Of a stretch of DNA of 24,707 bases, positions 1-7,658 are shown in pieces (positions within the stretch are counted from its first letter, which is position 1; each line of letters begins with the position of its first letter). This stretch comes from CAYJDR01 sp964368965 (GTDB lineage Bacteria; Chrysiogenota; Deferribacteres; Deferribacterales; Mucispirillaceae): NCBI GenBank assembly GCA_964368965.1, contig CAYJDR010000031.1, forward strand, positions 1 to 24,707, in the 5' to 3' direction. The notes under the pieces were generated by a model. That model saw only the letters and a program-made list of their open reading frames with translations, searched no databases and had not been told where the DNA came from. A program made the position numbers and the translations under genes.

Positions 1-3
1 TAC

Positions 4-32
4 TTGAATTTTATAATGCCTCGATATATATT
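4..32 (+). promoter_or_regulatory. Possible promoter of the EAL-domain gene
   Basis: TTGAAT at 4-9 and TATATT at 27-32 are separated by 17 bp, upstream of the coding region that begins near 77. A second TATAAT lies at 37-42 without a matching -35. The whole stretch is A/T only in long runs, so chance matches are likely and the call is weak. Confidence 0.3.
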
Positions 33-76
33 GTATTATAATAATATATACACTATTGGTGCAAAAGAGGTTTATG

Positions 77-2977
77 ATGAGTGCGAGCAAAATATCTTGG
101 AGGGTATTGAATAGTATTGTTGTCAACATTTTTATAATATTGTTGTTTAATACTATAGCGCTTGCATACGATAAAGTTTCTGAAAAAATCACAGTCAAGG
201 TAGGCTATATACATGGTTATGGTATAGTCGAGAATATTGAATCACTAGACCGTAAAGGCTTTGGCTATGAAGTGCTTGCAAGGGCTGAGCACTATTCTAA
301 CTATCGCTTTGAGTATATCGAATACGACCAGCACAATATTATGGATGCATTAATTGCAGGCGAAATTGATATGGCTGGACTTGTGCTCGATAGTGAGATC
401 CGCAACAATGACGAATTTGTCTACATACCTAAACCAATAGGTCAAACCCAAATTATATTAGCTTCAAAAGAAGAAAATGCCTTTTTTCACAACGACTATG
501 CAGAAATAGACGGCAAAACAGTTGCGACATTCTACAATAATCCATATGAGAAGTACCTTGATAAATATTGTGAGGAGCATGGGATATCCGTCAATTATAT
601 ATATGGCGAGCTGGAAGAGTTTCTCGACATGGAAGCTGACTTATACCTAACAACAATATTAAACTATAAAGCAAAAGATCTTAAGATGGTTGTCACGCTT
701 GAAACATACAACATGTATTATTTCACAAGGCCAGGCAATAAAGAGTTTGCAGACTCTATTGCAGCAGCTATTGATGTGTCTATAGCAACCGATGGTATGT
801 TTTTAGGTGATTTACAACTTAAATATTACGGAATTAAAAACCTTACAAGGCGTAACCTTACGAAAGAAGAGGTGGCACTATTAAGAAGCAGAACACTTAA
901 CGCTGGCTTTATATCAACGCATGAGCCTATCCAGTTTGTTAACGAGCAAGGGCAAGCAGATGGCATGAGTATAGAAATCATGAAGATACTTGCAGAAAAA
1001 TATGGCTTCAGTATTAATTTTGTGCCGTATACACATGACCTGCCAAACGAATATCACGAAAACTTTGACATAATCGTATCTGCTACTGGTGACTTCCAGC
1101 ATGAAATGGCGCACTATATTCCTACAACTCCGTTTATGGAATTGCCGTTGATGTTGTTTAGCGAAAAAACTGAACTAGAAAATATTGTGTCAGCAGAAAA
1201 ATCAAGTATACTTGGAATGTTGAATTACATCACAGTTGATTTAGAAGAAATTTCAATGAGGTATCCGCACAACACAATCAAGCTATATACATCATTTGAT
1301 GAAATCATGGCTGACTTTGTGGCAGGCGAGCTTGATGGAATGTTATCAACAATCATAGGCGCAGAGTTCGCACAAGCACAACTAGGGGCAGAGATGTACT
1401 CTATGGCGAGCACAGGGCTAAACCTACCGTTACGTGTGTTTGTGTCGAGAGATTCAAACCACCTAACAGAATATATAGGCGCATTCAATATTATGTTTGA
1501 GCATATCGCACAAACAACGATAGATGAAGTGATGTCGACAGAGTCGATACGATTTCTTCCAGAATATTCTGCAACTGTATTTGTAGAGGAAAATGTTGAA
1601 GTGATCATAGCTATTATGTTCGGCATTATGGTTGCCATTATTTTCATTGTTATATACTTACAGTCTAAGCGAAGAGATGCAATACTTAAAGTCATAAACT
1701 ACGACGAAATGACAGGCCTAATATCCCTCTACTACTTTAAAAAACTTGCACATGACGTGTTAAGCCAAGCGAAAGAAAATGAATATGAAGCAATATCAAT
1801 CGATGTTGATAGCTTCCACACCATTAACGCTATCTTTACGAAAGAGAAAGGCAATAAAGTTATCAAAGCAATAGCCGATGCGTTAGCAAAAGCATATAGC
1901 GGTACTGACACTTTAATAACTCGCGTTATTGCAGACCAGTTCATGATATTGCTCAAACGTGGGAAAGGTATGCCTATTAGTACCATATGTGAAAAGTACA
2001 TATCCACTGCTGTGAAAGAAGTGATGGGTGAAAAATATCACTTTAGCATGTCTGTTGGCACGTATGTTGTTGAAGATTATACACAGCAGATTGAAGATGT
2101 TATTGATTGTGCAGCTGTCGCACGTATGAAAGGTAAGCAAAAATATAAGTTTACATATTACAATTACGACGCAAGCACGAAAAAAGAGCAAGAGTCTAAA
2201 ACAAATATCGTACTGCGCATGAAAGATGCACTCAGCAACGGCGAATTTAAGATAGTATTTCAACCAAAAATAAGGTTTAGCACATTAAGAGTTGGTGGCG
2301 CAGAAGCGCTTGTGCGTTGGTTTCCTCCAACCGATCAGGGTATGATATCGCCTAACGAGTTTATAAGCGTTTTTGAGTCAAACGGATTTATTGCAAACTT
2401 AGATTTGTTTGTGTTTGATGAAGTGTGTAAGTTCATTGCTGAAAACAATGATTCGCTTGATATCCCTGTGATTTCTGTAAATATTTCAATGGTGACGCTA
2501 TTTGACGAGCGCTTTCCAGATGCATACTTAGGGATATTGTCAAAATATGACCTGCTCGCAAGCAAGCTAGAGATGGAGATTACAGAAAGCGCAATGGCAA
2601 TGGAAGAAAAATTGCTAATATCGAAAGTTGAGGAAATTAAAAAGCTAGGCTTATCGCTATCCATTGACGACTTCGGTGCTGGTGAGTCTTCTCTCAATAG
2701 GTTGGGTATTATTGCTGCTGATACGTTAAAGCTTGATAAAGCATTTTTCGATACGACTTTGGTTGACGAAAAAGGCGCTGTTGTTGTTGATAATGTAATT
2801 AAAATGGCAAAGCAATTAAAGATGAAAGTTGTATCTGAAGGCGTAGAAACATTAGAGCAAGCAAAATGGCTGAGAAGCCTAGGTTGCGATTACGCACAAG
2901 GCTATTTCTTCGAAAGACCAATGAGCATAGATGACTTTGCTGCCTTATTGCGCGTGAATAAGGTTTACAATCTATAG
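77..2977 (+). CDS. Membrane c-di-GMP phosphodiesterase with two periplasmic solute-binding domains, degenerate GGDEF and EAL
   Basis: Predicted inner-membrane signalling protein of 966 aa. An N-terminal hydrophobic segment (about residues 12-30) leads into two bacterial type-3 solute-binding modules (about 40-255 and 270-500). A transmembrane helix near 510-530 is followed by a GGDEF-like domain and a C-terminal EAL domain. The GGDEF signature is replaced by I-A-D-Q-F near residue 618, so cyclase activity is unlikely. The EAL domain keeps the EAL motif (E743), the Asn in VNIS, EITES, DDFG (D864), the following KLDK lysine, EGVE (E921) and QGYFF. Family knowledge says this set supports hydrolysis of c-di-GMP. 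The periplasmic modules probably bind small ligands such as amino acids and control the output; the ligand is unknown. Start: AAGAGG at 65-70 sits 6 nt before ATG 77; ATG 74 and TTG 56 are alternatives. It stands alone, convergent with the next gene. Confidence 0.9.
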   Translation: MSASKISWRVLNSIVVNIFIILLFNTIALAYDKVSEKITVKVGYIHGYGIVENIESLDRKGFGYEVLARAEHYSNYRFEYIEYDQHNIMDALIAGEIDMAGLVLDSEIRNNDEFVYIPKPIGQTQIILASKEENAFFHNDYAEIDGKTVATFYNNPYEKYLDKYCEEHGISVNYIYGELEEFLDMEADLYLTTILNYKAKDLKMVVTLETYNMYYFTRPGNKEFADSIAAAIDVSIATDGMFLGDLQLKYYGIKNLTRRNLTKEEVALLRSRTLNAGFISTHEPIQFVNEQGQADGMSIEIMKILAEKYGFSINFVPYTHDLPNEYHENFDIIVSATGDFQHEMAHYIPTTPFMELPLMLFSEKTELENIVSAEKSSILGMLNYITVDLEEISMRYPHNTIKLYTSFDEIMADFVAGELDGMLSTIIGAEFAQAQLGAEMYSMASTGLNLPLRVFVSRDSNHLTEYIGAFNIMFEHIAQTTIDEVMSTESIRFLPEYSATVFVEENVEVIIAIMFGIMVAIIFIVIYLQSKRRDAILKVINYDEMTGLISLYYFKKLAHDVLSQAKENEYEAISIDVDSFHTINAIFTKEKGNKVIKAIADALAKAYSGTDTLITRVIADQFMILLKRGKGMPISTICEKYISTAVKEVMGEKYHFSMSVGTYVVEDYTQQIEDVIDCAAVARMKGKQKYKFTYYNYDASTKKEQESKTNIVLRMKDALSNGEFKIVFQPKIRFSTLRVGGAEALVRWFPPTDQGMISPNEFISVFESNGFIANLDLFVFDEVCKFIAENNDSLDIPVISVNISMVTLFDERFPDAYLGILSKYDLLASKLEMEITESAMAMEEKLLISKVEEIKKLGLSLSIDDFGAGESSLNRLGIIAADTLKLDKAFFDTTLVDEKGAVVVDNVIKMAKQLKMKVVSEGVETLEQAKWLRSLGCDYAQGYFFERPMSIDDFAALLRVNKVYNL

Positions 2978-2987
2978 GTTAGATTGT
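2967..2987. terminator. Hairpin across the stop codon of the EAL gene
   Basis: ACAATCTA and TAGATTGT form a perfect 8-bp inverted repeat around a 5-nt loop that holds most of the stop codon at 2975-2977. It sits in the 20-bp space between two convergent genes. There is no T-run after it on either strand, so it is not a canonical intrinsic terminator. It may protect the 3' ends or be fortuitous. Confidence 0.3.
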
Positions 2988-2997
2988 GGTATAGCAC

Positions 2998-4527
2998 TTA
3001 ATAATCAAAATGCTTTTCGTATAAGTCTAAAATATAGTTTTCGTTAAACAATAGCTTACGCTCTTTTGCGATGTTGCAAAGTTGCTCTATTGCGCCGACA
3101 ATTTCTTCTGCTTCGATGGTTTCGATAAATTGTTTCTTTTTATCAAGTTCGTTCATCGCCTCTAAAAATGCGATAACTATTTCTTCAAGCTCTTGCGTGT
3201 TGTCGTCATATTTTATCACAGATATCAACGCCCTTAATGCTTCTTTATAAATTGTGCCAGCTTTTTTTGCTTTCGATTGTGGTATGCCTTCTCTGCCGTC
3301 CCAATCACGAAATGGGTTATCACGGTTTTCGCTTATCCACTCTTGAGTGCGTAGCTGTTTGATATACATGCCTTTGCCTTTATACTTTTTCTTGATTATG
3401 TCGCCAGCATCTTTCGGTATATCGTACACTTCAAAGTAGATATTTTCATGCAATTCATCAGCATTTGGGAACTCTTCGCCACTCCAACCATATAGGCCAG
3501 AAATTGTAAGCCTTCTGAGTTGTTTTAATTGTTTCAAGTATGCAACATTTTTAAGCGTGCCGAACTTGCCACGTATGTGAAGTATTTGTACATTTGGGTA
3601 TATTTCAGCAATTTGTTTAACATCTATCTCTTTGATATCAAACGAGTTTATATGTAAATCCTCGTAATGCTTCAGCTCTGGAATGTTAATAAAATGTTCC
3701 TTGAAAACAACTGAAAATTCATCGTCAAATACTTTTTCGTTTTGCTCGATATGCACGGTTTGGTTAGGCGCTGATTTATGAAAAATTATGTAATTAACGT
3801 ATTTGTTTGCAATGATTTTCTCTAGCCCGGTTGGGTCCATGATGATTTGTTGCAATTTTGTTTTAGTGAAATCCCAGACAGGTTTATCATTTTTCAATAA
3901 CCGAAACTCATTTACGATAGGCATATTTTCAATATATTCAAGCGTGCCATCGACATATTCATTCAGCCCAACAGTTGAAATGTTTGGGAACATTGCTAGA
4001 TGCTCAACACCGCCAATTTCAGCTATTAGCGAGTTTGTTGCTGAGCGCGTTCTGTTAGCGAAATATTCTTTGCCGTTTACACTCACTTTTGCATTATCAT
4101 CTTTCATGCTAGCTTTATATCTATCACGCATATCTTGCGGTATTGTTTGCCAACGTCTATGGCGGAAGATTATGTTTTGAATGTTTAGGTGCTGGTATAG
4201 TTCCGCAGTATATGTGCCAATGTCATCGGGGTTTTCAATTTGACTAACATCTATATTAAAATTGCCAACGAATTGGGTTTTATCTTTTATTTCATCGAAA
4301 TTATTAAATCTAAAGGTAGCTTTTTTATTGTCAAACCCGTAGTAGTCGATATGAAAGAATTTTGAATTTTTAGCTTCATCTATCGTGTGGATATTTTTTG
4401 AAAGACAATCTAGCATTACAAAATAGATTTTATCATCTTCAATTTTATAATGCTGGATTAGGTAATATTCGTTAAGCTTAGGCATGTAAACGGCGAACAC
4501 GTCGCCGATGTTTAGCTCATGCGCCAT
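2998..4527 (-). CDS. Unrecognised protein with a leucine-rich-repeat-like segment, coupled to def
   Basis: I do not recognise this 509-aa protein. There is no signal peptide or membrane segment, so it is probably cytoplasmic. The middle (about residues 280-370) has spaced leucine/isoleucine pairs such as VQILHIRG and LRRLTISGL, which resemble irregular leucine-rich repeats. Next comes a charged segment with a D-W-D-G-R-E motif, and the C-terminal 90 residues are predicted helical and rich in Glu and Lys. It is the last gene of the obgE-dciA-def unit. The chosen ATG at 4527 lies 1 nt after the def stop (TAATATG), which suggests translational coupling. An in-frame ATG at 4560 or 4551 inside def would add 8-11 residues and cannot be excluded. 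A shared role with def or obgE is not implied by the sequence. Confidence 0.75.
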   Translation of the reverse strand: MAHELNIGDVFAVYMPKLNEYYLIQHYKIEDDKIYFVMLDCLSKNIHTIDEAKNSKFFHIDYYGFDNKKATFRFNNFDEIKDKTQFVGNFNIDVSQIENPDDIGTYTAELYQHLNIQNIIFRHRRWQTIPQDMRDRYKASMKDDNAKVSVNGKEYFANRTRSATNSLIAEIGGVEHLAMFPNISTVGLNEYVDGTLEYIENMPIVNEFRLLKNDKPVWDFTKTKLQQIIMDPTGLEKIIANKYVNYIIFHKSAPNQTVHIEQNEKVFDDEFSVVFKEHFINIPELKHYEDLHINSFDIKEIDVKQIAEIYPNVQILHIRGKFGTLKNVAYLKQLKQLRRLTISGLYGWSGEEFPNADELHENIYFEVYDIPKDAGDIIKKKYKGKGMYIKQLRTQEWISENRDNPFRDWDGREGIPQSKAKKAGTIYKEALRALISVIKYDDNTQELEEIVIAFLEAMNELDKKKQFIETIEAEEIVGAIEQLCNIAKERKLLFNENYILDLYEKHFDY

Positions 4528-4528
4528 A

Positions 4529-5056
4529 TTATTTAGCTTTGCAAACGACATAGTCGCCATCTTGTATGCGACGTTTGATGTGCTTTTTGATAGTTTCACG
4601 CTTCATCATAGATAGTTTATCTATGAACAGTTTTCCATCAAGGTGATCAATCTCATGTTGTAAAATGCGTGAGAGAAAATCTTCGCCTTCGATAATTGCT
4701 TCTTCGTTATCGAGTGTTAGGTATTTCACTTTAACTTTTTGGTAGCGCTTAACATATGCATATTCACCAGGTAATGATAAGCAGCCCTCTTCTTCATGCA
4801 GTTCGCCCTCGCCTTCGATTATCTCAGGGTTTATTAAAACTATTGGGTTGCGCCCATCATCTCTTGGGTATTGTTCTGCTACGATCATGCGTATGCTTTT
4901 GCCGATTTGTGGTGCAGCAAGCCCAACTCCTGGGGCGTCATACATTGTTTCAATCATATTTTTTGCAAGCTCTTTCAGCTCGTCGTTTATTTCTGTAATT
5001 GGTTGAGCTTTTTTCCTTAAAAACTCTTCTGGAAATGTTACAATTTCAAGTACCAT
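4529..5056 (-). CDS. def: Peptide deformylase
   Basis: Removes the N-formyl group from the initiator methionine of new proteins in the cytoplasm. The 175-aa length is normal. All three family motifs are present: GVGLAAPQ (about residues 43-50), EGCLSLPG (90-97) with metal ligand Cys92, and HEIDH (134-138) with the two metal-binding histidines and catalytic Glu135. The start ATG at 5056 lies 1 nt after the stop of the DciA-like gene, with GGTGG at suitable spacing inside that gene's last codons. A GTG at 5068 is in frame but has no better ribosome site. It is the third gene of the obgE unit. Confidence 0.97.
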   Translation of the reverse strand: MVLEIVTFPEEFLRKKAQPITEINDELKELAKNMIETMYDAPGVGLAAPQIGKSIRMIVAEQYPRDDGRNPIVLINPEIIEGEGELHEEEGCLSLPGEYAYVKRYQKVKVKYLTLDNEEAIIEGEDFLSRILQHEIDHLDGKLFIDKLSMMKRETIKKHIKRRIQDGDYVVCKAK

Positions 5057-5057
5057 G

Positions 5058-5501
5058 TTATTTACCACCGTGCTTAAATTCTTCTATTGTGTGTGTTTTA
5101 AAATAGCCTGTTAGTGCGTTCCTGAGTGTTGAGGCGAGTTCACTATCTTCTATTCCATCTGTTATGCTTTCAATAAAATATAGCTGCGCCTCATCAATCT
5201 TGTAGAAATCTCTCTTTGGCTTATCTGCTTTAATATATGTAGGGCTATACTTGAAAGTGAGCTTCTTTACAGGGAAATCTCTGTCATTTAACCTGTCACG
5301 CAGGTCGTCTTTCATGTAGTTTAACTCTGTCAGCCATATATTGTCATGCACTAGCACAGTTAATTCGCCCTTTTCATTTATTCTTGTAGGGGTAGTGTTT
5401 TTAGCCACTAAGGGTGGAACAAGTGCGTTCCATATCTTACATAGCGATACAAAGCTAATTAAAGATGTATTGTTATTCAGTACCCCTAATATTGTTTGCA
5501 T
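5058..5501 (-). CDS. dciA: DUF721 / DciA-like protein (putative DnaB loader or accessory)
   Basis: A 147-aa protein whose first 75 residues match the DUF721/DciA pattern. An initial helix with a Trp in K-I-W is followed by V-P-P-L-V-A, then the strand G-E-L-T-V-L-V-H-D-N-I-W, then a helix of the type L-x-x-x-K-D-D-L-R-D-R-L-N. In bacteria lacking DnaC or DnaI, DciA is known to help load the replicative helicase DnaB. The C-terminal half is lineage-specific. Its ATG (5501-5499) shares one base with the obgE stop (TAATG), and its own stop is 1 nt from the def start. The assignment rests on the N-terminal pattern and on the lack of other recognisable domains. Confidence 0.75.
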   Translation of the reverse strand: MQTILGVLNNNTSLISFVSLCKIWNALVPPLVAKNTTPTRINEKGELTVLVHDNIWLTELNYMKDDLRDRLNDRDFPVKKLTFKYSPTYIKADKPKRDFYKIDEAQLYFIESITDGIEDSELASTLRNALTGYFKTHTIEEFKHGGK

Positions 5502-6505
5502 TAGTCTTCTATTGTTGTGTTATCTAATGTTTCTTTAATAGTTGCCATGATATCTTTAATACCGCTGTGTGTAGCAGACGATATTGCAAATACTTGCACA
5601 TTTTTATCTTTAGCGAACTCTAGGAACTCGTTATAGTTATCTTCGTTTACTGAGTCAAACTTAGTAGCAGCAAGTATCTCAGGCCTATCGGCTAAATGTG
5701 CAGCGTATAGTTGTAGCTCATTTCTAATAATTTTATAGCGCTCCACCATAGACTCTTCAGCAGAACAGTCAACAAAGTGTAGCAATATTTTAGTACGCTC
5801 GATATGGCGAAGGAACTGTTGCCCAAGTCCAGCACCGCTGTGTGCGTTTTCAATAAGTCCTGGCATATCTGCGATAACGTAGCTACCGCCATGTCCATCT
5901 TGTACAACGCCTAAGTTAGGCGTAAGTGTTGTGAACGGATAGTCTGCGATTTTTGGTTTAGCCGCAGATACAACAGAAATAAATGTAGACTTACCAGCAT
6001 TAGGGAAGCCAATAATACCGACATCTGCAAGCAGTTTAAGTTCAAGCGATACTTCGACGTATTCGCCCTCTTTCCCCTCTTCTGCGACACGTGGTGCACG
6101 TTGTTCTGGTGTAGCGAAACATGCGTTACCTTTACCGCCACGCCCGCCTTTTGCAACTAGCACTTGCATGCCATCTTCGGTGATATCTGCGAGTATATCT
6201 TCTGTGTTTATGTCACGTACTATTGTGCCAAGAGGAACAGGGATAATTAAGTCTTCTCCGCCTCTGCCGTTTCTGTCACGTACGCCGCCTTTTTCGCCGT
6301 TTTCTGCTTTGTATATTTTTTTGTAGCGAAAGTCCATAAGCGTGTGCTTAGTTTTGTCGCCAACAAATATTACATCGCCACCACGTCCGCCGTTGCCACC
6401 ATCTGGGCCACCTTTAGGGACGAATTTTTCTCTTCTGAATGATACTGAGCCGTTACCGCCTGTACCTGCTGAGAGGTGTAGCGTGGCTGTGTCTATAAAT
6501 TTCAT
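5501..6505 (-). CDS. obgE: Obg family GTPase (ribosome assembly)
   Basis: GTPase acting in late 50S assembly and stress control. The N-terminal Obg fold (about residues 1-158) has the typical glycine-rich stretches such as GGNGG and GRGGKGN. It is followed by the G domain with P-loop GFPNAGKST (166-174), a switch region with DYPFTTL, and DMPGL (213-217). The G4 position reads T-K-F-D (281-284) rather than N-K-x-D, and SSAT is the likely G5. At 334 aa it lacks the extra C-terminal OCT domain of Bacillus Obg, as many Obg proteins do. AAGGTAG gives a ribosome site 6-7 nt before the ATG. First gene of the unit obgE-dciA-def-unknown, with its own promoter at 6544-6572. Confidence 0.97.
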   Translation of the reverse strand: MKFIDTATLHLSAGTGGNGSVSFRREKFVPKGGPDGGNGGRGGDVIFVGDKTKHTLMDFRYKKIYKAENGEKGGVRDRNGRGGEDLIIPVPLGTIVRDINTEDILADITEDGMQVLVAKGGRGGKGNACFATPEQRAPRVAEEGKEGEYVEVSLELKLLADVGIIGFPNAGKSTFISVVSAAKPKIADYPFTTLTPNLGVVQDGHGGSYVIADMPGLIENAHSGAGLGQQFLRHIERTKILLHFVDCSAEESMVERYKIIRNELQLYAAHLADRPEILAATKFDSVNEDNYNEFLEFAKDKNVQVFAISSATHSGIKDIMATIKETLDNTTIED

Positions 6506-6543
6506 TATACTACCTTATTGTTTATTTTTGTTCATATAGTTTA

Positions 6544-6572
6544 ATTATAGCTGTTTTTGCTATTTCTGTAAA
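6544..6572 (-). promoter_or_regulatory. Sigma-70-type promoter for the obgE unit
   Basis: On the minus strand TTTACA (6567-6572) and a perfect TATAAT (6544-6549) are separated by 17 bp. Transcription would start near 6537, giving a leader of about 30 nt before the obgE ATG. The spacer carries the inverted repeat ATAGC-N7-GCTAT, which overlaps the first bases of the -10 box and could be a regulator site. Confidence 0.7.
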
Positions 6573-6593
6573 GGGGGAATTGTTGAACGTGTT

Positions 6594-7649
6594 CTATAGG
6601 TCTTTGAGTGGCAGGTAATGCTTTAACTCAGCATCAGTCATTGCTTTGTACTTGTTCTTATATTGCTCTGTGAATTTATCTGCATGTGTGTCGCCTGTTG
6701 TTGCCCTAATCGAGCGCTCTAAAACATTGTAAGCCATAGCTTTATAGTTAGCATTGAAGCTTTCATCTTCAAACTTTACTTGAGTGTTTGGCAATCGTTC
6801 AACAATGTTTTCAACTGTGTTATCAAGCCCTAGTAGCCATGCTAAGTCGTAAATTGATACTAATAAAAAGTTTGCCCAATCATTGCTTGATATATCGCTA
6901 TTGGGCATTAGCGTAGCGATATTTAAATATGTGTGCATTGCTGCTGCTCGATATCGGAGCGACTCGCTGAGTGTTAATTTGTCTTGTTCTCTACTGTAGC
7001 TATCAAGTGCGTGGTATAACGTAATGCTATTGAAGTATAGTGCAATATTGCGGAAATATGCATGCTCTGCCTTATAGCTATATCGCCTGTTGATGCTGTC
7101 AGCTTTATTGCTAACATCTGGCATATAGTTATTAGCAACGTATACGGCACTAGCGATATAGTGGCTTGCAAGTGAAATACTTTCATCAACACTAAAGTCG
7201 TGTTGCCTTTGCGTAAAATATTTTGCTATGCCATGATACATCATGCTTGTGCGCATTGCTATTTCATATTGTAGAGCGCTATCGCCATTAAGTGCAGGTA
7301 AAATACGATCTTTAACGCGGTCAAGCGCATGTGGGTATGTAGTGTGTAATGTAAACGTGCTAATATAGTAGTCGGAATACGTTGCTATTTTCTTGTAGTC
7401 ATTATCGCTTACGCTTTCAAAAGCACTATCAATTAATGCGGTTATTTTATCAATATCATTGGTTGTTGTGTCACTTTTCAGCTTGCTATTACGTGCTACT
7501 GTTTCGATCAGAATGTTTGCTCTTTGAAGGTCAGACATATCCGATGAGATCGTTATATTATAAAGCGTTGTGAAGTTATCACTTGTTGCGTATGAGTACG
7601 TTGTGAAAAGCGCAAGTGCTAGGAATATAACAAGTTTTACGTGTTTCAT
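6594..7649 (-). CDS. Exported protein of unknown function, second of a tandem pair
   Basis: A 351-aa protein with a clear signal peptide: KHVK, then a hydrophobic core to about residue 18, then a cleavage-like site S-Y-A-T. No lipobox is seen, so it is likely a soluble periplasmic or secreted protein. The mature part looks almost wholly helical, with many Tyr, Ala and Asn, reminiscent of helical-hairpin repeat proteins, but I recognise no family. Its C-terminus shares the pattern K-x-x-A-Y-N-N9-G-x-x-x-A-x-K-F-x-E-x-Y-K with the upstream neighbour, so the two look like diverged duplicates. The start is 9 nt after the upstream stop, with a GGAT-like site, so both are co-transcribed. The promoter of obgE begins right after its stop. 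Confidence 0.85.
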   Translation of the reverse strand: MKHVKLVIFLALALFTTYSYATSDNFTTLYNITISSDMSDLQRANILIETVARNSKLKSDTTTNDIDKITALIDSAFESVSDNDYKKIATYSDYYISTFTLHTTYPHALDRVKDRILPALNGDSALQYEIAMRTSMMYHGIAKYFTQRQHDFSVDESISLASHYIASAVYVANNYMPDVSNKADSINRRYSYKAEHAYFRNIALYFNSITLYHALDSYSREQDKLTLSESLRYRAAAMHTYLNIATLMPNSDISSNDWANFLLVSIYDLAWLLGLDNTVENIVERLPNTQVKFEDESFNANYKAMAYNVLERSIRATTGDTHADKFTEQYKNKYKAMTDAELKHYLPLKDL

Positions 7650-7658
7650 AGCGATATC

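Noticed and set aside
1225..2697. Several open frames on the strand opposite the EAL gene
   Set aside because: They are shadows of a well-supported coding region and show low-complexity, serine- and isoleucine-rich translations without family motifs.
3803..4180. Plus-strand frame inside the leucine-rich-like gene
   Set aside because: No ribosome site or recognisable protein. The minus-strand frame is three times longer and is coupled to def.
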